Origin: JAXGQD01 sp964574395
GTDB lineage: Bacteria > Bacillota > Clostridia > Saccharofermentanales > Fastidiosipilaceae
Direction of reading: 5' to 3'
Assembly (NCBI GenBank): GCA_964574395.1
Contig: CAZNNL010000011.1
Span: 1 to 45,634, forward strand
DNA: 45,634 bases
Of the stretch, positions 41,795-45,634 are shown piece after piece. Made by a program: the position numbers and the translations under genes. Under the pieces are notes generated by a model. The model saw only the letters and a list, made by a program, of their open reading frames with translations. It did not search any database and was not told where the DNA came from. Numbering within the stretch: position 1 is the stretch's first letter; each line of letters begins with the position of its first letter.

Positions 41795-41896
41795 GCCTAT
41801 CTTGTCGGTATCGGAAAAGCAAGTGTTCCTGAAATCCGCCAACACTTCGCTGAACAAGGATGCTACTTAGAACGATTTCAAGTATACTTTAGATAG
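41795..41896 (+). other. gcvT leader with a start-less 33-codon open stretch
   Basis: The 193-bp space between the maturase and gcvT contains an open stretch from the stop codon at 41792 to the TAG at 41894. It reads as protein-like sequence (for example GIGKASVPEIRQHFAEQG) but has no ATG, GTG or TTG. It could be a gene remnant or chance. The region also has nested complementary segments, TTTTCC/GGAAAA and AGGCTT/AAGCCT. I see no glycine riboswitch and no clear promoter. Confidence 0.25.
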
Positions 41897-41917
41897 AATA
41901 GTGAAGGAGCCAAACGC

Positions 41918-42991
41918 ATGACATTACGAACCTCTTTATATGACAATCATCTGAGATTAAAAGGAACAATGGTGGATTTTGCAGGCTATGAACTACCCAT
42001 TCAATATCCCACAGGCGTGTTAAAAGAACATTTAGCTGTGCGTGAAGGAGTGGGTATTTTTGATGTTTCGCACATGGGCGAGGCAGTGGTCGAAGGCCCA
42101 AAAGCAGCGGAGTATCTTGACAAAGTTTTAAGCAATCGCATGGAAAACTTGGCACCGGGGCGCATGCGTTATGCGCTGATGCTCAACGACAAAGGCGGAA
42201 CGGTAGATGACTTGCTTGTTTATTGTTACAGCGCCACGCGCTATATGCTTGTCCTGAACGCCGCCAACACAAGTAAAGATATCGCACATCTACAAAGCCA
42301 TGTGTTTGACGGTGTGACCGTAACAGATATTTCTTCTGAGCTTAGCCAAGTTGCCGTTCAGGGGCCTAAAGCGATCGAACTTGTCTCGCAGTTTATGAAT
42401 CCAGCTGATATTCCTGACAAGTTTTACGCATTTACGCCCGAAACCACCGTGGCGGGTCAGCCATGTATGCTCAGTAGGAATGGTTATACCGGAGAAGACG
42501 GTGTAGAAATCTATGGTGGACATACGGAAATCGTTAAAATTTATGAAGCGCTTGTAGAAGCTGGTGCACATCCTTGTGGCCTGGGTGCGAGAGACACCTT
42601 GCGACTTGAAGCCGGTATGCCACTTTATGGTCATGAACTGAGTGAAACGCTGTCACCTATTTCAGCAGGCTTAGGCATGTTTATCAAATTTGATAAAGGC
42701 GATTTTATTGGCAAAAAGGCACAAGAAGAAAACCCCATCACCCAGAAGCGTGTTGGTCTTCGCATGACAGGCAGGGGCATAGCCCGTGAAGGCAGCGAAG
42801 TTTTTATTGGTGACAAAAGTATAGGTATCGTAACGTCAGGAACACAGCTACCCTTTGTAAAATATGCGGGAGCGATGGCGTTTATTGACAACGCATATAC
42901 TGAACTTGGTATGGAAGTAGAAGTCGATGTAAGAGGACGCAGAGTCGCGGCTGAAGTTGTGGTTTTGCCATTCTATAAAAAAGAAAAATAA
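41918..42991 (+). CDS. gcvT: Glycine cleavage system T protein (aminomethyltransferase)
   Basis: The T protein moves the methylene group from aminomethyl-lipoyl-GcvH to THF, releasing ammonia. The 357-residue protein has the folate-binding pattern of GcvT: MVDFAGYELPIQYPTGVLKE, GIFDVSHMGE, LSRNGYTGEDGVEIY and LGARDTLRLEAGMPLYGHEL, with the conserved aspartate in the folate site. GAAGGAG precedes the ATG. It is the first gene of gcvT-gcvH-gcvPA-gcvPB and starts 193 bases from the divergent maturase. Direction and neighbours suggest a shared C1 role with the fhs unit just upstream. Confidence 0.97.
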   Translation: MTLRTSLYDNHLRLKGTMVDFAGYELPIQYPTGVLKEHLAVREGVGIFDVSHMGEAVVEGPKAAEYLDKVLSNRMENLAPGRMRYALMLNDKGGTVDDLLVYCYSATRYMLVLNAANTSKDIAHLQSHVFDGVTVTDISSELSQVAVQGPKAIELVSQFMNPADIPDKFYAFTPETTVAGQPCMLSRNGYTGEDGVEIYGGHTEIVKIYEALVEAGAHPCGLGARDTLRLEAGMPLYGHELSETLSPISAGLGMFIKFDKGDFIGKKAQEENPITQKRVGLRMTGRGIAREGSEVFIGDKSIGIVTSGTQLPFVKYAGAMAFIDNAYTELGMEVEVDVRGRRVAAEVVVLPFYKKEK

Positions 42992-43007
42992 GTTGGAGGA
43001 AACAATT

Positions 43008-43373
43008 ATGAGCGTAAAAAAGTATTCAGAATCACATGAGTGGGTAGAAGTATTAGAAGATGGTACAGCATTGATTGGTTTATCTGAGCATGCCGTAGAA
43101 GAACTAGGTGACATCGTATTCGTAAATCTGGGAGAAGTCGGCGATGCCGTTACCGCGGGCGAAACCTTTGGAGACATCGAATCCGTTAAAGCGGTTAGTG
43201 ATTTAGTAGCACCTGTTAGTGGTGTCATTGAAGAAATCAATGAAGCGCTCTTAGACGCACCCGAACTAATAAACGAAGCTCCTCTGGATACTTGGTTGAT
43301 TAAACTTTCAGCCGTTGAAGAAGTAGACGAGCTTATGGATGAGGACGCTTATTTAGCGTTTATTGAGGAATAA
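43008..43373 (+). CDS. gcvH: Glycine cleavage system H protein
   Basis: The H protein is the lipoyl carrier that shuttles the aminomethyl group between P, T and L proteins. The ATG at 43008 lies behind TTGGAGGA and gives 121 residues, close to the usual 125-130. An open extension to 42957 overlaps gcvT and is rejected. The lipoylation site is Lys61 in GDIESVKAVSDLVAPVSG, preceded by the SESHEWVE motif near the N-terminus. It lies 16 bases after gcvT and 3 before gcvPA. Confidence 0.97.
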   Translation: MSVKKYSESHEWVEVLEDGTALIGLSEHAVEELGDIVFVNLGEVGDAVTAGETFGDIESVKAVSDLVAPVSGVIEEINEALLDAPELINEAPLDTWLIKLSAVEEVDELMDEDAYLAFIEE

Positions 43374-43376
43374 TTC

Positions 43377-44699
43377 ATGGCAGATTATATCGTTAACAGT
43401 ACCGCAGAGCAGGCGGTTATGCTTGCGCGCGTCGGTGCCCAGAGCGTTGAAGATTTTTTTGAGGTGCTGCCTAAAGACGCGAGATTGAAGGAAGACTTAA
43501 ATTTGGCGGACGGTCTTAGTGAAGTCGAAGTATTGGCTGAAATGCAGGCGCATGCTGAGAAAAATACGGTTTTTAGAACAATCTTTAGAGGGGCTGGAGC
43601 CTATAAGCATGCCATTCCATCGGCGGTAAACCACCTATCGTCACGTAGTGAATTTGTAACTTCCTATACTCCATATCAACCCGAAATGTCTCAAGGCACA
43701 TTGCAGTCGATATTTGAGTTCCAGACAAATATTTGTGAGCTGACTGGACTGCCTATTGCTAACGCATCCGTTTACGATGGCGCGACTGCTGCCGGTGAAG
43801 CGATTTTGATGTGTGCAGAACGCAGACGTAAACATTTCTTGCTTGCAGAAAACTTGAATCCTGGCGTTTTAGAAGTTGCTAAGACGTATTGTGCTGCCGC
43901 TAACTATGCTTACGATATCGTAAGATTGCAAGATGGCTTGCTTGACCGAGAAGACTTGGCCGCGAAAATTACTAAAGAAACTGCAGCGGTGTTAGTTGAT
44001 CAAGTCAACTATTTTGGTCTTTTAGAAGATGTTGAGGCCATCGCTGCACTTGTGCATGAAGCGGGGGCTAAACTCGTTCTGGGCATCAACCCCATAGCTG
44101 CTGCAATTTTACCCACTGCCGCTGATTGTGGTGCTGATGTAGCTATTGGAGAAGCCCAACCCTTGGGCATTCCCTTGAGTTTTGGTGGTCCTTACATTGG
44201 CTTTATGGCATGTACCAAAGCTGAAATGCGTAAGATGCCAGGACGTATAGTGGGTCAGACCATGGATATCGAAGGTAAAACAGCATATGTTCTTACTTTA
44301 CAGGCAAGAGAACAACATATAAGACGTGAAAAAGCGATTTCTTCAATTTGTTCTAATCAAGCTTTGATGGCCGTGCGTGCGACAATCTATCTAGCCATGA
44401 TGGGCGCTAATGGACTCGCCGAAGTTGCTCAGCGCTGTGTGAATAATGCACATTACTTGGCAGATCAACTCTGCTCAACGGATGGCTTTGAGCGTCTGCA
44501 TGCAGGTGAGTTTTTCCACGAATTTGTGGTAAAGACGCGGGAGGATGCTTTTGCCATAGAAAAAACACTCCTAGAAAAAGGCATCCTCTCAGGTTTGGTG
44601 ATTGACCACGAGCATATGCTTTGGTGTGCCACAGAATGCAACACACAGTCTGAAATGGATAGTGTGGTTGAGATATTGAAGGAGGCCGGCTTATGTTAA
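43377..44699 (+). CDS. gcvPA: Glycine dehydrogenase (decarboxylating) subunit 1
   Basis: This is the N-terminal half of the split P protein, 440 residues, a PLP-fold subunit lacking the Schiff-base lysine. Recognisable features are FRGAGAYKHAIPSAVNHLSS, SYTPYQPEMSQGTLQSIFEF, ELTGLPIANASVYDGATAAG and PLSFGGPYIGFMAC. It forms an alpha2-beta2 enzyme with GcvPB that decarboxylates glycine onto the lipoyl arm of GcvH. GAGGA precedes the ATG. The end of the gene overlaps the start of gcvPB by 7 bases. Confidence 0.97.
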   Translation: MADYIVNSTAEQAVMLARVGAQSVEDFFEVLPKDARLKEDLNLADGLSEVEVLAEMQAHAEKNTVFRTIFRGAGAYKHAIPSAVNHLSSRSEFVTSYTPYQPEMSQGTLQSIFEFQTNICELTGLPIANASVYDGATAAGEAILMCAERRRKHFLLAENLNPGVLEVAKTYCAAANYAYDIVRLQDGLLDREDLAAKITKETAAVLVDQVNYFGLLEDVEAIAALVHEAGAKLVLGINPIAAAILPTAADCGADVAIGEAQPLGIPLSFGGPYIGFMACTKAEMRKMPGRIVGQTMDIEGKTAYVLTLQAREQHIRREKAISSICSNQALMAVRATIYLAMMGANGLAEVAQRCVNNAHYLADQLCSTDGFERLHAGEFFHEFVVKTREDAFAIEKTLLEKGILSGLVIDHEHMLWCATECNTQSEMDSVVEILKEAGLC

Positions 44700-45634
44700 T
44701 TTTTGAAAAGAGTCGCGCTGGTCGTAGGGCTTATCGTTTACCAAAATCTGATGTTCCCCAATACGATCTCAAAGTTAAACGTAAAGAGGCGCCTGCACTG
44801 GCTGAAGTCAGTGAAATGGATGTCATCAGACATTACACACGCATGACGCGTGATATTTACAGCATCGATTTTGGCTTTTATCCATTGGGCTCTTGTACGA
44901 TGAAATATAACCCCAAGATCAATGAAGATGTGGCAGCACTTCCAGGTCTTTCACAAGTGCATCCCTTACAACCTTTGGAAACTGTTCAAGGAGCTTTAGG
45001 TGTACTTGCCGAAGCGGATAAAGTGTTTTCAGAAATTACAGGTATGGATGCTTTTACCTTTCAACCTGCCGCTGGTGCGCAAGGTGAGTTGACGGCATTG
45101 TTGATTATTAAGGCTTATCATGCAGAGCGTGGCGATTCAGCTAGAACAGAAGTTATTGTTCCGGACAGTGCGCATGGAACCAACCCAGCTAGTGCAAGCA
45201 TGGCAGGCTTCGATGTTGTTGAAGTTAAAAGTACGGCAGATGGGCTGGTCGATGTTGAAGCTCTACGTGGCTTGGTAAGTGAGAAGACTGCGGCTTTGAT
45301 GCTCACAAATCCCAATACATTGGGGCTTTTCGAAGAAGATATTCTCGAAATGCGTGACATCGTTCATGGGGCTGGCGGATTGCTTTACTATGATGGCGCT
45401 AACTTGAACGCAATTATGGGACAGATTAGGCCTGGTGATATGGGATTTGACGCCGTGCATCTCAACCTGCACAAGACTTTTTCTACGCCACATGGTGGCG
45501 GTGGACCAGGTAGCGGAGCGGTAGGGGTGAAAGGATTCTTGAAGGACTTTTTGCCAGCACCATTTGAAGTAGACGGAAAACTTGTTTCACCTGCAAAAAC
45601 AATCGGACGAGTCAAACAGTTCTATGGGAACTTC
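44693..45634 (+). CDS. gcvPB: Glycine dehydrogenase (decarboxylating) subunit 2, partial
   Basis: This is the catalytic half of the split P protein. The first 314 codons are present and the reading frame runs off the window end, so the C-terminal part is missing. GGAGG at about 44681-44685 precedes ATG 44693, which lies within the last codons of gcvPA. Visible motifs are YPLGSCTMKYNPK, QPAAGAQGELTALLIIKAYH and PDSAHGTNPASASMAGF, then LLYYDGANLNAIMG. The PLP lysine is Lys261 in HLNLHKTFSTPHGGGGPG. No genes for dihydrolipoyl dehydrogenase or lipoate attachment are in the window; they may follow. Confidence 0.96.
   Translation, partial: MLIFEKSRAGRRAYRLPKSDVPQYDLKVKRKEAPALAEVSEMDVIRHYTRMTRDIYSIDFGFYPLGSCTMKYNPKINEDVAALPGLSQVHPLQPLETVQGALGVLAEADKVFSEITGMDAFTFQPAAGAQGELTALLIIKAYHAERGDSARTEVIVPDSAHGTNPASASMAGFDVVEVKSTADGLVDVEALRGLVSEKTAALMLTNPNTLGLFEEDILEMRDIVHGAGGLLYYDGANLNAIMGQIRPGDMGFDAVHLNLHKTFSTPHGGGGPGSGAVGVKGFLKDFLPAPFEVDGKLVSPAKTIGRVKQFYGNF

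Noticed and set aside
41725..41917. Glycine riboswitch ahead of gcvT
   Set aside because: The space is about the size of one aptamer, but none of the conserved glycine aptamer segments can be recognised and there is no terminator-like expression platform.

Overview
The window looks like the chromosome of a strictly anaerobic, low-to-mid GC Firmicute, most likely a clostridium. The supporting evidence is a class III fructose-1,6-bisphosphatase, a glycyl radical enzyme with its radical-SAM activase, a tetrahydrofolate C1 module that includes FchA, a split glycine decarboxylase (GcvPA/GcvPB), strong AGGAGG ribosome binding sites, and a lipoprotein binding protein with a Thr/Ala-rich linker. The family cannot be fixed from this sequence alone. 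No rRNA, tRNA, CRISPR array, prophage or insertion sequence was seen.

Layout. (1) 1-3.5 kb: a tandem palindromic repeat, then secD-secF and a HAD phosphatase as an overlapping operon, then a convergent GIY-YIG gene. (2) 3.5-9.3 kb: transketolase (-) diverges from an ArsR-type repressor, which is followed by an 828-residue persulfide-handling fusion (CoA-disulfide reductase, rhodanese, TusA, DsrE) and a DUF554 membrane protein. (3) 9.4-18.6 kb: a 1426-residue 2-hydroxyacyl-CoA dehydratase activase-type protein, then fbp and trpS (-), then gpmA and a short-chain dehydrogenase (+). (4) 18.6-21.6 kb: a 217-bp cluster of five short repeats in two orientations, then an unrecognised lipoprotein, mntP and threonine aldolase (-). 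(5) 21.7-34.7 kb: a catabolic locus with a glycyl radical enzyme and activase (-), a divergent ROK-like protein and AraC regulator (+), a ribose-type ABC transporter with two permeases (-), a DeoR regulator and a cytidylate-kinase-like protein (+). (6) 34.9-45.6 kb: a ZIP metal transporter and an NfsA-like nitroreductase, then fhs-fchA-folD-TSUP, an opposing radical-SAM/SPASM maturase, and gcvT-gcvH-gcvPA-gcvPB (the last is cut by the window end).

How the parts may work together. The last 9 kb form a one-carbon/glycine module. The glycine cleavage system and FolD/FchA/Fhs interconvert glycine, methylene-THF, methenyl-THF, 10-formyl-THF and formate. Threonine aldolase elsewhere in the window can supply glycine. 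FolD has lost two of the three residues needed for cyclohydrolase chemistry and sits directly behind the dedicated cyclohydrolase FchA, so the two steps appear to have been divided between proteins. The GRE/ROK/ABC/DeoR locus is the best candidate for an undescribed system. It pairs an unassigned, dehydratase-like glycyl radical enzyme with a sugar-type importer and an atypical ROK protein, and has three layers of possible control: AraC, DeoR and a near-ideal Fur-type box. The ArsR-persulfide fusion pair has a perfect inverted repeat over its promoter and is probably autoregulated.

Start codons were moved inward from the longest open frame wherever a Shine-Dalgarno sequence lay inside the longer frame (secF, tkt, arsR, fbp, trpS, lipoprotein, GRE, second permease, zip, folD, gcvH).
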